Source of the DNA: Streptomyces sp. QL37
GTDB taxonomy: Bacteria > Actinomycetota > Actinomycetes > Streptomycetales > Streptomycetaceae
Length of the DNA: 64,000 nt
Assembly: GCF_002941025.1 (NCBI RefSeq)
Contig: NZ_PTJS01000001.1
Span: 5,585,472 to 5,649,471, forward strand
Direction: 5' to 3'
Positions 53,547-62,048 of the stretch are shown piece after piece (positions within the stretch are counted from its first letter, which is position 1; each line of letters opens with the position of its first letter). The notes below the pieces were generated by a model. That model ran no database searches. It was not told where the DNA came from and saw only the letters and a program-made list of their open reading frames with translations. Both the position numbers and the translations under genes were made by a program.

Positions 53547-53605
53547 ACGATAAGAATCACATGAAATCGCATGAATGCGGTCGTGGCGGGCGTAAGGGGT
53601 GAACG

Positions 53606-54697
53606 GTGAGGTCCATCTGGAACGGCTCCATCTCGTTCGGTCTGGTCAGCATCCCGGTCAAGCTCATGAACGCCACGGAGAACCACGCGATCTCCTTCCG
53701 GCAGATCCACGTCGAGGACGGGGGCCGGATCCGCTACCGCAAGGTCTGCGAGCTGGACGAGGAGGAGGTACCGGCCTCCGAGACCGTCAAGGCGTACGAG
53801 GACGCCGACGGCACGGTGATCCCCGTGACCGACGAGGACCTGGCCTCGCTCCCGCTCCCCACGGCCAAGACGATCGAGATCGAGGGCTTCGTGCCGTCCT
53901 CGGCCATCGACCCTCTCCAGCTGGACTCGGCCTACTACCTCTCGGCCAACGGTGTCCCCGCCGCCAAGCCGTACGCCCTGCTGCGCGAGGCCCTCAGGCG
54001 CAGCGGCAAGGTCGCCGTCGCGAAGTACGCCCTGCGCGGGCGGGAGCGGCTCGGCATGCTGCGGGTCTCCGGCGACGTGATCGCGATGCACGGCCTGCTG
54101 TGGCCGGACGAGATCCGCGCGCCGGAAGGCGTGGCCCCGGAGGCCGGCGTCAAGGTGCGCGACGCGGAGCTGGACCTGGCGGACGCGCTGATGAACACCC
54201 TCGGCGACGCCGACATGGACACGCTCCACGACGACTACCGCGAGGCGGTCGAGGAACTGGTCGCGGCGAAGGCGGCCGGCGAGCCCGTGGCGGAGGAGGC
54301 GGCGGAGGAGCCCGAGGGCAAGGTGATCGACCTGATGGCGGCGCTGGAGAGCAGCGTGCGGGCGGCGAAGGAGTCCCACGGGGAGGACGGCGGTGAGGTC
54401 GCGGACGTCCACCACATCGGCTCCGGCCGGGGCGGCGGGGCGAAGAAGACCGGGGCGTCCTCGAAACGGGCCCCTTCGAAGAAGGCGGCACCGAGGAAGG
54501 CGGCAGCGAAGAAGGCGGCGGGGAAGAAGGCGGCGGGGAAGAGTACGGCCGCTGAGAAGACCGCCACGAAGAAGACGGCCGCCGGGAAGACCGCGGACAA
54601 GCCGGCCGCCAAGAAGTCCGCGGCGAAGAAGTCCGCGGCGAAGAAGTCCGCGGCGAAGAAGGCGTCCCCCGGCACGCGGAAGCGCACCTCGGCCTGA
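53606..54697 (+). CDS. ku: Ku DNA end-binding protein with Lys/Ala-rich tail
   Basis: 363 residues. The Ku core (about 1-260) reads SIWNGSISFGLVSIPVKLMNATE, CELDEEEVP, YYLSANGVPAAKPYALL and LGDADMDTLHDDYREAVEEL. It encircles broken DNA ends as a homodimer and recruits LigD. The last 90 residues form an extended basic tail of repeated AAKK units (three perfect 15-base DNA repeats at about 54616-54660), a histone-H1-like tail seen in actinobacterial Ku that promotes DNA binding and bridging. The GTG start follows AAGGGG. Confidence 0.96.
   Translation: MRSIWNGSISFGLVSIPVKLMNATENHAISFRQIHVEDGGRIRYRKVCELDEEEVPASETVKAYEDADGTVIPVTDEDLASLPLPTAKTIEIEGFVPSSAIDPLQLDSAYYLSANGVPAAKPYALLREALRRSGKVAVAKYALRGRERLGMLRVSGDVIAMHGLLWPDEIRAPEGVAPEAGVKVRDAELDLADALMNTLGDADMDTLHDDYREAVEELVAAKAAGEPVAEEAAEEPEGKVIDLMAALESSVRAAKESHGEDGGEVADVHHIGSGRGGGAKKTGASSKRAPSKKAAPRKAAAKKAAGKKAAGKSTAAEKTATKKTAAGKTADKPAAKKSAAKKSAAKKSAAKKASPGTRKRTSA
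54616..54660 (+). repeat. Three 15-base tandem repeats encoding SAAKK in Ku
   Basis: The unit tccgcggcgaagaag occurs three times in direct succession, encoding SAAKK each time. Perfect repetition at DNA level indicates recent expansion by slippage. Confidence 0.85.
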
Positions 54698-54729
54698 CGC
54701 GTCACCGCGCCGGCCGAGGCCCGCCGTCC

Positions 54730-56394
54730 TCAGCGCGCGGACGCCGGCTTCAGCGGATCCGGCAGCGTGGGCAGGTCCAGTCCGTACGGGTCCCTCTCGA
54801 TCACGTAGGTGCAACTCGTGTACGAGTAGCCCGGCGTGACGCTGGATCCGGAGGCGTAACTGTCGGCGGCCGCCGTCGCCCCCGAGCCGTGCTTGTACAG
54901 GAAGTGGTAGTCGCCCGCCGGGAGCCGCAGCCGCGTCTTCGGGTACGACGTGCCGCTCGCCCCGCAGGCCCCCGCGGCGCCGGTGGCCTCGCTGCTGAAC
55001 CGCTCGCAGCTGCCGCAGGCCTTCAGCTTCACCGTGCCGGTGACCGGGCCCGTGTAGAGCACCTCGACGTCGTTGGGGGCGCCGTTGCTGATGACGAGTT
55101 CCATGCGGACGCCACCCGGCTTGCCGCTCCCGGGCAGTCTTCCGCCGGCCGAGGGCCGGACCTCGGCTATCTCGGCCGCCGTGGCGATGTCCCGGGCGTG
55201 CCGCCCGCGTCCGTCCTCCTCGTAGGTGTCCGCGAAGTCCGTCAGCGTCTGCCGGGCCTCGGCGAACCGCTTGTCCTTGAACTCGTCCACGCCGCAGGCG
55301 TACACCCCGTCCCGTACGCCCGCCTCGGCCTGCCGCCCCAGAGAGGGCACGGAGGTCTCGGGGAGCTCCGCGACCACGGTGCTCGTCCGCCGCAGCCGAT
55401 CGGTCACAGCGCAGGGCTCGGCGCCCTTCAAGCCGGAGAGCTGCTGTCGTATCGTCCGGCTGACGGCCGGGCCCACCTGTCCGGCCTGCGAGGACTCGGG
55501 GAACGTGCGCAGCAGTGTGCCCAGCTCCTTGCTGCCGGAATCGGGCCCCGTACCCGCCAGGCGGGAGACGCCGCAGCCGTACAGCGACTCCGCGAGCGGG
55601 GTGTCGGGCCAGCCGGCGAGACCGCCGAGCAGCTTCCGGTCCACCGTGCCGGGGAGTGTGCGCAGATAGGTCAGCGGCTCGACCGCCTCGCAGTGCTTCT
55701 TCGCGCGGTACGGCGTGGCGACGGCCTCGTAGTAGCTCTTCAGACGCCCGGGTACGAGGGCGGCGGCGCGCGATCCGGGGTGGTCCTCGCCCAGTTCCCG
55801 GTAGAGCGTGAGCGCGTAGCGGTAGTCGGGCCCGGAGAGGAGGAACGAGCTCTTCGCCGCCTCCGCGACGAGATCGTCCCCCTCCTCCAGACGGTCGAGG
55901 AGCGCCTGCTCCACGGCCTCGTCCCGCGCGGAGCCGTAGGCCACCGTCCCGGTGAGCGGCACGGCCAGCAGGAGCAGCCCGAGCACCACTGCCAGGACGG
56001 GCCGGGGCCACCGGCCGAAGTCCGCGCGCAGGGCGAGGCGGGCCGCGTCGGCTCCGGCGAGGACGAGCAGCACGAGATAGGCGGCGACGAGGGCGGCGGG
56101 CACCCCGTCCGGGTCCGCGGGCAGCGCGACGAGCAGGAGGACGCCCGTCGCGGCCCAGCTCACCGCCGCCCGGCCCCAGCGGCGCAGCAGGACGTGGCCG
56201 AGTCCCAGGCCGGAGAGGCTGAGCAGTCCGGCGGCGGCGGCCCGCAGTGTGGCCCCCGGGGGCGGCGGGCCGGCTGCCGGAGGCCGGGCGGGAGGCGGAG
56301 GAGGACCGCCGGCCCCCCACGTCTGCTCCGGTCCCGGCTCCGGCCCGGCCCCGGGTCTCGGCTCGGGCATGCCCGACTGATCACGTGACTCCAT
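54730..56394 (-). CDS. Membrane protein with solute-exposed helical and C-terminal domains, function unknown
   Basis: 554 residues. A Pro/Gly-rich cytoplasmic start (about 1-50) is followed by about four membrane segments (55-160). A long helical part then resembles tetratricopeptide-type repeats, with YALTLYRELGEDHPGS and FAEARQTLTDFADTYEEDGRG, interspersed with single Cys residues. The last 120 residues form a beta-rich domain with paired Cys (KACGSCERF, GACGASGTSY, SYTSCTYVI). I do not recognise a named family. It converges on ku and is divergent from the riboswitch-controlled glyA. Confidence 0.75.
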   Translation of the reverse strand: MESRDQSGMPEPRPGAGPEPGPEQTWGAGGPPPPPARPPAAGPPPPGATLRAAAAGLLSLSGLGLGHVLLRRWGRAAVSWAATGVLLLVALPADPDGVPAALVAAYLVLLVLAGADAARLALRADFGRWPRPVLAVVLGLLLLAVPLTGTVAYGSARDEAVEQALLDRLEEGDDLVAEAAKSSFLLSGPDYRYALTLYRELGEDHPGSRAAALVPGRLKSYYEAVATPYRAKKHCEAVEPLTYLRTLPGTVDRKLLGGLAGWPDTPLAESLYGCGVSRLAGTGPDSGSKELGTLLRTFPESSQAGQVGPAVSRTIRQQLSGLKGAEPCAVTDRLRRTSTVVAELPETSVPSLGRQAEAGVRDGVYACGVDEFKDKRFAEARQTLTDFADTYEEDGRGRHARDIATAAEIAEVRPSAGGRLPGSGKPGGVRMELVISNGAPNDVEVLYTGPVTGTVKLKACGSCERFSSEATGAAGACGASGTSYPKTRLRLPAGDYHFLYKHGSGATAAADSYASGSSVTPGYSYTSCTYVIERDPYGLDLPTLPDPLKPASAR

Positions 56395-56487
56395 CACGGC
56401 CCCCCACCGCCGAACCTCGTCAGGTCCCCGGGAGGCTGCCCGGTTTCGTGCCCGTTCACGCGTCCTTGCGGACGTTGGCGCCGGTAT

Positions 56488-56512
56488 GGTGCGGGATGCC
56501 GCGACCGGCGCG
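56488..56512 (+). repeat. Partial duplicate of the ZTP aptamer 5' strand
   Basis: Twenty-five bases match the 5' part of the downstream aptamer (56544-56568) at 22 positions, with an offset of 56 bases. The unit includes GCCGCGACCGGCGCG against GCCGCGACTGGCGCG. The rest of an aptamer does not follow it. Confidence 0.7.
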
Positions 56513-56541
56513 CGTGCTGTCGGAACGCATCGCCCCGCAGT

Positions 56542-56666
56542 AAGGTGCGGAGTGCCGCGACTGGCGCGTACCCGGCAGGGTGCTCCGTGGAAACGACCAC
56601 GAGGAAGCGGCAAACCCCGGGCACGCCCCGGGGTGTCATCGCCGGAGGCCGTCCGCCTGGGCAGTC
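56542..56666 (+). ncRNA. ZTP (pfl) riboswitch upstream of glyA
   Basis: Conserved blocks of the ZTP/ZMP aptamer are present in order: CGCGACTGGCG at 56556-56566, a purine-rich GTGGAAAC/ACCAC hairpin and GAGGAAGCGG at 56587-56610, a GC hairpin (CCCCGGG with CCCGGGG), and the 3' pseudoknot block CCGCCTGGGCA at 56653-56663. The class senses the purine intermediate ZMP/ZTP, which signals shortage of 10-formyl-tetrahydrofolate, and turns on one-carbon genes such as glyA. Exact ends are approximate. Confidence 0.85.
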
Positions 56667-56698
56667 CGGGTCCATGTCGCCCCGTGCGACCGACCCGG
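56666..56698 (+). promoter_or_regulatory. Candidate ribosome-site-sequestering hairpin of the ZTP riboswitch
   Basis: CCGGGTC at 56666-56672 pairs with GACCCGG at 56692-56698, with an inner GTCGC/GCGAC stem. The 3' strand runs into GGGAGGA, the glyA ribosome site, and the 5' strand adjoins the aptamer's 3' block. This geometry suits translational control. Confidence 0.55.
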
Positions 56699-56708
56699 GA
56701 GGAACCCC

Positions 56709-58004
56709 GTGGCCGTACTGCCGTCCGATGCACGCCGTCCCGCTCCGACCCGCCCCGCCCTGGCGGCGGCCGATCCGGAACTCGCCGCCCTGGTGGACGC
56801 CGAGGAGCGGCTCCAGGCGGACACCCTGCGCCTGATCCCCAGCGAGAACTACGTGTCGGCCGCCGTGCTGGAGGCCTCCGGCACCGTCCTGCAGAACAAG
56901 TACTCCGAGGGCTACCCGGGCAAGCGGTACTACGAGGGCCAGCAGGTCATCGACCAGGTGGAGACCCTCGCCGTCGAGCGGGCCAGGTCGCTGTTCGGGA
57001 TGGACCACGCCAACGTCCAGCCCTACTCCGGCTCCCCGGCCAACCTCGCCGTCTACCTGGCGTTCCTGGAGCCCGGCGACACCGTCCTCGGGATGTCGCT
57101 GCCGATGGGCGGCCACCTCACCCACGGCTGGGGCGTCTCGGCCACCGGCACGTGGTTCCGGGGCGTGCGCTACGGGGTGCGGCGCGACACCGGTCGCATC
57201 GATCTGGACGAGGTGCGCGACCTGGCACGTGCCGAACGGCCCAAGCTGATCTTCTGCGGCGGCACCGCCGTGCCCCGGGTGATCGACTTCGCCGGCTTCG
57301 CGGAGATCGCCCGGGAGGTCGGCGCGGTGCTGGTCGCCGACGTCGCCCATGTCGCGGGCCTGATCGCCGGAGGCGCGCACCCCTCGCCCGCCCCGTACGC
57401 CGATGTGGTGTCGACGACCACCCACAAGACCCTCCGCGGGCCGCGCGGGGCGATGCTGCTGACCCGGGCCGAGCACGCCAAGGCAGTCGACCGCGCCGTC
57501 TTCCCCGGCCTCCAGGGCGGCCCGCACAACCAGACGACCGCCGCCATCGCCGTCGCCCTGAAGGAGGCGGCCGGGGCGGACTTCGCGGCCTACGCCCACC
57601 AGGTCGTCGCCAACGCCCGTGCGCTGGGCGAGGAACTCGCGGCACGCGGCTTCGACCTCGTCTCCGGCGGTACGGACAACCACCTGCTGCTGGCCGACCT
57701 CACGGGCAAGGGCGTCTCCGGGAAGACCGCGGCCAAGGCGCTCGACCGGGCGGGGATCGTCGTCAACTACAACACCGTTCCGTACGACCCCCGTAAGCCC
57801 TTCGACCCGTCCGGCATCCGTATCGGCACACCCGCCCTGACGTCCCGGTCCATCCCCGCCTCCGAGATGGGAGCGGTCGCGCAGTGGATCGATCTTGTGG
57901 TCGATGCCGCTCGTACAGGTGATGAAACGACAGTTTCCAAGGTCAGGGAGGAAGTCAGGACCATGATGGAGGCCTATCCGGCGCCGGGTCTCCCCCTGGC
58001 CTGA
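56709..58004 (+). CDS. glyA: Serine hydroxymethyltransferase
   Basis: 431 residues. This PLP enzyme converts serine and tetrahydrofolate to glycine and 5,10-methylene-tetrahydrofolate, the main source of one-carbon units. Motifs: LIPSENYVSAAVLEASG, NKYSEGYPGKRYYEG, the PLP-binding Lys in DVVSTTTHKTLRGPRGAML, and a C-terminal GIRIGTPALTSRS. The position normally SGAQAN reads SGSPAN. The GTG start at 56709 has GGAGGA immediately upstream, at the edge of a hairpin. A ZTP riboswitch in the leader places it under purine/folate status control. Confidence 0.96.
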   Translation: MAVLPSDARRPAPTRPALAAADPELAALVDAEERLQADTLRLIPSENYVSAAVLEASGTVLQNKYSEGYPGKRYYEGQQVIDQVETLAVERARSLFGMDHANVQPYSGSPANLAVYLAFLEPGDTVLGMSLPMGGHLTHGWGVSATGTWFRGVRYGVRRDTGRIDLDEVRDLARAERPKLIFCGGTAVPRVIDFAGFAEIAREVGAVLVADVAHVAGLIAGGAHPSPAPYADVVSTTTHKTLRGPRGAMLLTRAEHAKAVDRAVFPGLQGGPHNQTTAAIAVALKEAAGADFAAYAHQVVANARALGEELAARGFDLVSGGTDNHLLLADLTGKGVSGKTAAKALDRAGIVVNYNTVPYDPRKPFDPSGIRIGTPALTSRSIPASEMGAVAQWIDLVVDAARTGDETTVSKVREEVRTMMEAYPAPGLPLA

Positions 58005-58012
58005 CCGGGGCG

Positions 58013-58052
58013 CCGGAGCAGTCCGGGGCACGACGGGCCCGGACTGCTCCGG
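58013..58052 (+). terminator. Terminator after glyA
   Basis: A 15-bp perfect stem (CCGGAGCAGTCCGGG with its complement) and a 10-base loop, eight bases after the glyA stop. Confidence 0.9.
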
Positions 58053-58161
58053 AACGCCGGGCTCCCGACTCCGCGCGCCCGCTCTGCGCCCTGTGCGAGG
58101 GCCGGCCAGCCGTACAGGCTGGGGGAGCAAGGACGTCGGCGGGGTGAACAGAGGGGGCACG

Positions 58162-59337
58162 ATGCAGGATCTCAAGGTCACGTCATGGCAGCTCTTCGGG
58201 CACGACCGGCTCTACGTGAACCTGCCGGACGGCACCGCGATCGGATGGGCGGACCGGGGCAGCGGCACGATCACCGTCCTCCACCCGCGTTACCGCGACG
58301 CCGTGACCGACGCGCTCGCGCGCCAGGTCCCGGACCTGCCGGCCCTCGTCGGCGAGGAGGTCGCGGCCGGACCGCATACCCCGCCCGTGCCGCCTCCGGT
58401 CCCGCGGATCCCGCCCATGCGGGGGATGCGGAAGAGGGGGGCCGCGCAGGAGGCGCCGCCCGTGCGGGGGCCGGCGCCGACGGCGGAGCCGAGGAGGGCG
58501 GCGGTGCCGGAGGCGGCGCCCGCGCCGGGGGTGGCACCCGTGCCGGAAGCGGTGCCTGCGGCGGATGTGGCACCCGTGTCGGAAGCGGTGCCTGCGGCGG
58601 ATGTGGCGCACGTGCCCGAGGCGGTGCCCGCCCCGGAGACGGCGCCCGTGCCCGAGGCGGTGGCCGGTCCGACACCGGTGCCGGAGCGGCGCCGGAGGCC
58701 GGCCGTCCTCCCCGCGCTGACACCCGCGACCGACCTCGCGTCCAGGCGGCCGGGCACCGGACTCCGCGAGCAGCTCGGCGAATCCGGGACCGGCGCGCTC
58801 GTCCGGGCAGCCACCGGCGCGCTGCGGCGGCACAAGGACCCGGACCCGCGGCGCGGAGCCCTCGCGGGGGAGCGGCGGGTCGGGGCCGAGCTCAAGCGGC
58901 TGACCCGGCACGGCTGGAGGGTCCTGCACTCCGTGCCCCTGCCGGACGGCACGGAGATCGGCCACCTGCTCATCGGGCCCGGCGGCGTGTTCGCGGTGAG
59001 CACCGACCACCGTCCCGGGGCATCGGTACGGATCGGGGACGGCACCCTGCGGATCGACGACGGCGCCCCGCAGCCCTACGAGCTCGACGGCGGGCCGGGC
59101 GCCCGGCGGGCCCGGGCCGCGCTGGAGGCGTACTGCGCCTTCGACGTGCCCGTACAGACCGTGCTCGTGTTCACCGGCGTCACGGCGCTGGAGGTGGCCT
59201 CCGCCCCGGCCGGTATCCGCGTCTTCCGGGAGCGCCAGGTGTCCGTCCTCGCCCCGCTGACGGGCGCGTTCACCCCCACCCAGGTGGAGAGGGTCTACGA
59301 CGTCGCGCGGAACGGGGAGGCCTGGCTGGACGCGTGA
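58162..59337 (+). CDS. NERD (nuclease-related) domain protein
   Basis: 391 residues. The N-terminus, MQDLKVTSWQLFGHDRLYVNL, is a conserved short domain. A low-complexity linker (about 85-190) consists of degenerate Val/Pro/Glu/Ala repeats such as VPEAVPAADVAPV. The NERD domain (about 235-350) reads GERRVGAELKRLTRHGWRVLHSVPLPDGTEIGHLLIGPGGVFAVST, with the Glu/Asp and Gln-x-Lys-like positions of restriction-endonuclease-fold proteins; the usual final Lys position is TDHR here, so nuclease activity is uncertain. GAGGGGG precedes the ATG. Confidence 0.85.
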   Translation: MQDLKVTSWQLFGHDRLYVNLPDGTAIGWADRGSGTITVLHPRYRDAVTDALARQVPDLPALVGEEVAAGPHTPPVPPPVPRIPPMRGMRKRGAAQEAPPVRGPAPTAEPRRAAVPEAAPAPGVAPVPEAVPAADVAPVSEAVPAADVAHVPEAVPAPETAPVPEAVAGPTPVPERRRRPAVLPALTPATDLASRRPGTGLREQLGESGTGALVRAATGALRRHKDPDPRRGALAGERRVGAELKRLTRHGWRVLHSVPLPDGTEIGHLLIGPGGVFAVSTDHRPGASVRIGDGTLRIDDGAPQPYELDGGPGARRARAALEAYCAFDVPVQTVLVFTGVTALEVASAPAGIRVFRERQVSVLAPLTGAFTPTQVERVYDVARNGEAWLDA

Positions 59338-59411
59338 GTCCGGGGCGCTGCCGGTAGATTCCCCGGTGCTGCCGCAAGGCCGGCACCCGTACCGCCGAAG
59401 GGGAAGCCACC

Positions 59412-60374
59412 ATGAAGCTCCGCTGTGCCGTGCTCGACGACTACCAGTCCGTGGCGGCCACCGCCGCCGACTGGTCACCCGTCGCCGACGACGTCGACGT
59501 GGTCAGCTTCGCCGAGCACTGCGCTACGGAGGACGAACTCGCGGCCCGTCTGGCCGAGTTCGACATCGTCGTCACCCTCCGGGAGCGCGTGCCGTTCCCC
59601 GCGACGCTGATCGAGCGGCTGCCCCGGCTCCGCCTGCTCGTCGCCTCCGGCATGCGCAACACCTCCATCGACTACGCGGCGGCCGAACGCCACGGGGTCA
59701 CCGTCTGCGGCACCGCGAGCACGGCGACCCCGCCCGTGGAGCTCACCTGGGCACTGCTGCTCGGGCTGGCACGGGGCATCGTGACCGAGGCCAACTCCCT
59801 CCGGGAGGGCGGCCCCTGGCAGTCCACCGTCGGAGCCGATCTGCACGGGCGCAGACTCGGCGTCCTCGGGCTGGGGAAGATCGGCAGCCGTGTGGCCGCG
59901 GTCGGCCGGGCCTTCGGCATGGACGTGGTGGCCTGGAGCCGCAACCTCACCCCGGAGCGAGCCCAGGAGGCCGGCGTGGGCCTCGCCGCGTCCAAGGAAG
60001 AACTGCTGAAGACCAGCGACTTCGTCTCCGTACACCTGGTGCTGAGCGAGCGTACGCGGGGCCTGCTGGGAGCCCGGGGGCTCGGACTGATGCGGCCCGG
60101 CAGCTTCCTGGTCAACACCTCCCGGGCCGCGATCGTCGACCAGGAGGCGCTGCTCGACGTACTGCGCCGAGGGGCCATCGCGGGGGCGGCCGTCGACGTG
60201 TTCGACGTCGAGCCGCTCCCGGCGGGCCACCCGATGCGGAGCGCGCCGCGCCTCCTGGCGACACCGCACCTGGGCTATGTGTCGCAGGCCAACTACGCGG
60301 CGTACTACGGGGACGCGGTCGAGGACATCCGCGCCTACCTCGACGGCGAGCCCGTCCGCAGGCTCGGCCGATGA
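59412..60374 (+). CDS. D-2-hydroxyacid dehydrogenase family protein
   Basis: 320 residues. The NAD-binding motif is LGVLGLGKIGSRVAAVGRAFGM; catalytic residues are Arg in LVNTSRAAIVD, Glu in VDVFDVEPLP and His in LLATPHLGYVSQANY, as in phosphoglycerate/formate dehydrogenase relatives. It reduces a 2-keto acid or oxidises a 2-hydroxy acid; the substrate is not identifiable, though its position after glyA (serine metabolism) is suggestive only. It is followed by the SUMF1-like gene. Confidence 0.92.
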   Translation: MKLRCAVLDDYQSVAATAADWSPVADDVDVVSFAEHCATEDELAARLAEFDIVVTLRERVPFPATLIERLPRLRLLVASGMRNTSIDYAAAERHGVTVCGTASTATPPVELTWALLLGLARGIVTEANSLREGGPWQSTVGADLHGRRLGVLGLGKIGSRVAAVGRAFGMDVVAWSRNLTPERAQEAGVGLAASKEELLKTSDFVSVHLVLSERTRGLLGARGLGLMRPGSFLVNTSRAAIVDQEALLDVLRRGAIAGAAVDVFDVEPLPAGHPMRSAPRLLATPHLGYVSQANYAAYYGDAVEDIRAYLDGEPVRRLGR

Positions 60375-60429
60375 CCGATTAGCTTGTGCACGGGGGCACT
60401 TCGGCTCTCCGTACAGGAAGGCCCACCGC

Positions 60430-61128
60430 GTGCACACGCCCACCGACGACGAGACGGCCTCCCGCATGGTCCGGATACCGGCCGGCACCGTGGATCTGCG
60501 CGACGACCGGCGGGGCGCACGGTGGCAGGTGGAGATCGAGCCCTTCCTCCTCGGCCGCCACCCCGTCACCACCGCCCGACAGCACCACGCCGTCACGGGG
60601 GAGGAGCTCGCACCCACCGAGCCGGGCGGTGCCGTGCCCGTGACGAACATCAGCTGGCTCGGCGCCGTCGACCTGTGCAACCTCTTCTCGGCCCGCTCCG
60701 GACTCGACCCGGTCTACTCCCGTGACACCCGGACCGGCGAGGTGACCCGCGACCCGGCCTCCGACGGCTACCGCCTGCCCACGGAGGCGGAGTGGCAGTA
60801 CGCCTGCAAGGCGGGGACCACGGGATACCGCTACGGCGAGATCGACGCCATCGCCTGGTACGACGGGAACTCCGGCGGCCGGATCCACGAGGCCGGCTCC
60901 AAGGCGCCCAACCCGTGGGGCCTGCACGACATGCTGGGCAACGTCTGGGAGTGGTGCTGGGACCTCTACGACGCGGAGGTCTACGGCGAGTACCGCACCT
61001 TCCGCGGCGGCGGCTGGGCCGAGCCGGAGCGCGGCTGCGGAGCCACGGTGCGCCGCCGGAGCCACCCCACGTTCGCGATCGACGACCTCGGCCTCCGGCT
61101 GGCCCGCAACCTGCCGGGGCGCGGGTAG
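60430..61128 (+). CDS. SUMF1/EgtB/PvdO-family protein
   Basis: 232 residues of the formylglycine-generating-enzyme-like fold. Family phrases: VRIPAGTVDLRDD, FLLGRHPVTTARQ, YRLPTEAEWQYACKAGT, NPWGLHDMLGNVWEWCWDLYD, YRTFRGGGWAEPERGCGATVRR and a closing DLGLRLAR. True FGEs use two nearby C-terminal Cys; only one (ERGCGAT) is at that place, so sulfatase activation is not predicted. The real substrate is unknown. The GTG start has AAGG eight bases upstream. Confidence 0.9.
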   Translation: MHTPTDDETASRMVRIPAGTVDLRDDRRGARWQVEIEPFLLGRHPVTTARQHHAVTGEELAPTEPGGAVPVTNISWLGAVDLCNLFSARSGLDPVYSRDTRTGEVTRDPASDGYRLPTEAEWQYACKAGTTGYRYGEIDAIAWYDGNSGGRIHEAGSKAPNPWGLHDMLGNVWEWCWDLYDAEVYGEYRTFRGGGWAEPERGCGATVRRRSHPTFAIDDLGLRLARNLPGRG

Positions 61129-61191
61129 CGGAAAACCCTGCGACCGATCGAAAGCGCGTGCGGTAGGTTCCTGTCACTCGAAGGGGGCGAA

Positions 61192-61923
61192 GTGACGAAG
61201 CTCAACCAGATCATCGCCGTGGAGAAGGGTGTCAAGAGCAAGTCGCTCCAGGACATCACCGCGGCCCACCACAAGGTGCAGAAGCCGGCGCTGCTGGCAG
61301 GCATCTCGCGTACGTACCAGCCGAAGGACGAAGAGGGCGAGCAGCTCCCGCCCGAGTCCGCACGGGTGCAGATCAAGGCCGAGGAGGCGCTGCGTGAGAT
61401 GTCCGCGTCGCTGACCCGGCTGTTCGACGTGACCGCGACGAAGGACTGGGCGAACTGCTCGGCCCGCGCGGACGTCACCGTGGACGGGCGTACGGTCGTC
61501 AGCGAAGTCCCGGTCAGCTACCTGCTCTTCCTGGAGAAGCAGCTCACCGACCTCCACACCTTCGTCAAGAAGCTCCCGGTCCTTGACGCCGCCGAGTCCT
61601 GGTCGCAGGACCCGTCGACGGACCTCTGGAAGACGGAGCCGGTACGCACGATCCGGACGAAGAAGGTCCCCCGCAACCACGTCAAGGCCGAGGCGACCGA
61701 CAAGCACCCGGCGCAGGTCGACGTGTACTACGAGGACGTGCCCATCGGGTACTGGACGACCGTGAAGTTCTCCGGAGCGCTTCCGGCGCGACGGGTAAAC
61801 GAGCTGCTGGAGCGGGTCGAGAAGCTCCAGCACGCGGTGAAGTTCGCCCGCGAGGAGGCGAACGGCGCCGAGGTCACCGACCGGAGGGTCGGGGACGCGG
61901 TGTTCGGCTACCTGTTCGGCTGA
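61192..61923 (+). CDS. Conserved actinobacterial protein of unknown function (I believe named DUF7873) beside the tRNA-like RNA array
   Basis: 243 residues, Lys- and Glu-rich, with no signal peptide or membrane segment. It begins MTKLNQIIAVEKGVKSKSLQDI, a charged helical start. A central part reads RLFDVTATKDWANCSARADV, then VPVSYLLFLEKQLTDLHTFVKKLP. A beta-rich part, PVRTIRTKKVPRNHVKAEAT, leads to QVDVYYEDVPIGYWTTVKFSGALPARRV, and a C-terminal coiled coil RVNELLERVEKLQHAVKFAREEAN ends in GYLFG. It has no TROVE/Ro60 features, nuclease motif or helix-turn-helix I can name. GAAGGGGGCGAA precedes the GTG start. Its mRNA probably continues into, or stops just before, two permuted tRNA-like RNAs, its most interesting context. 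Confidence 0.8.
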   Translation: MTKLNQIIAVEKGVKSKSLQDITAAHHKVQKPALLAGISRTYQPKDEEGEQLPPESARVQIKAEEALREMSASLTRLFDVTATKDWANCSARADVTVDGRTVVSEVPVSYLLFLEKQLTDLHTFVKKLPVLDAAESWSQDPSTDLWKTEPVRTIRTKKVPRNHVKAEATDKHPAQVDVYYEDVPIGYWTTVKFSGALPARRVNELLERVEKLQHAVKFAREEANGAEVTDRRVGDAVFGYLFG

Positions 61924-61952
61924 CGCCGGACGTGAGGCGGCACCCCCAGAAC

Positions 61953-61977
61953 GCCCCCGCGCCAATGCCGTGGGGGC
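61953..61977 (+). terminator. Hairpin just downstream of the unknown-function gene
   Basis: GCCCCC pairs with GGGGGC around a 13-base loop, 30 bases past the stop. It may end the mRNA or be the first hairpin of the RNA array. Confidence 0.45.
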
Positions 61978-61993
61978 TGCGCACCCTGCACGA

Positions 61994-62048
61994 GGCGGAA
62001 TGAGGTCCGCCCCGTGTGATGAGCGCAAGCTGAAACTGAACGTTCAGC
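61994..62048 (+). other. Two small hairpins leading into the tRNA-like array
   Basis: GGCGGA/TCCGCC (61994-62011, 6-base loop) and GCTGAA/TTCAGC (62029-62048, 8-base loop) are consecutive perfect 6-bp stems. The second ends exactly where the outer helix of the first tRNA-like element begins. Confidence 0.5.
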
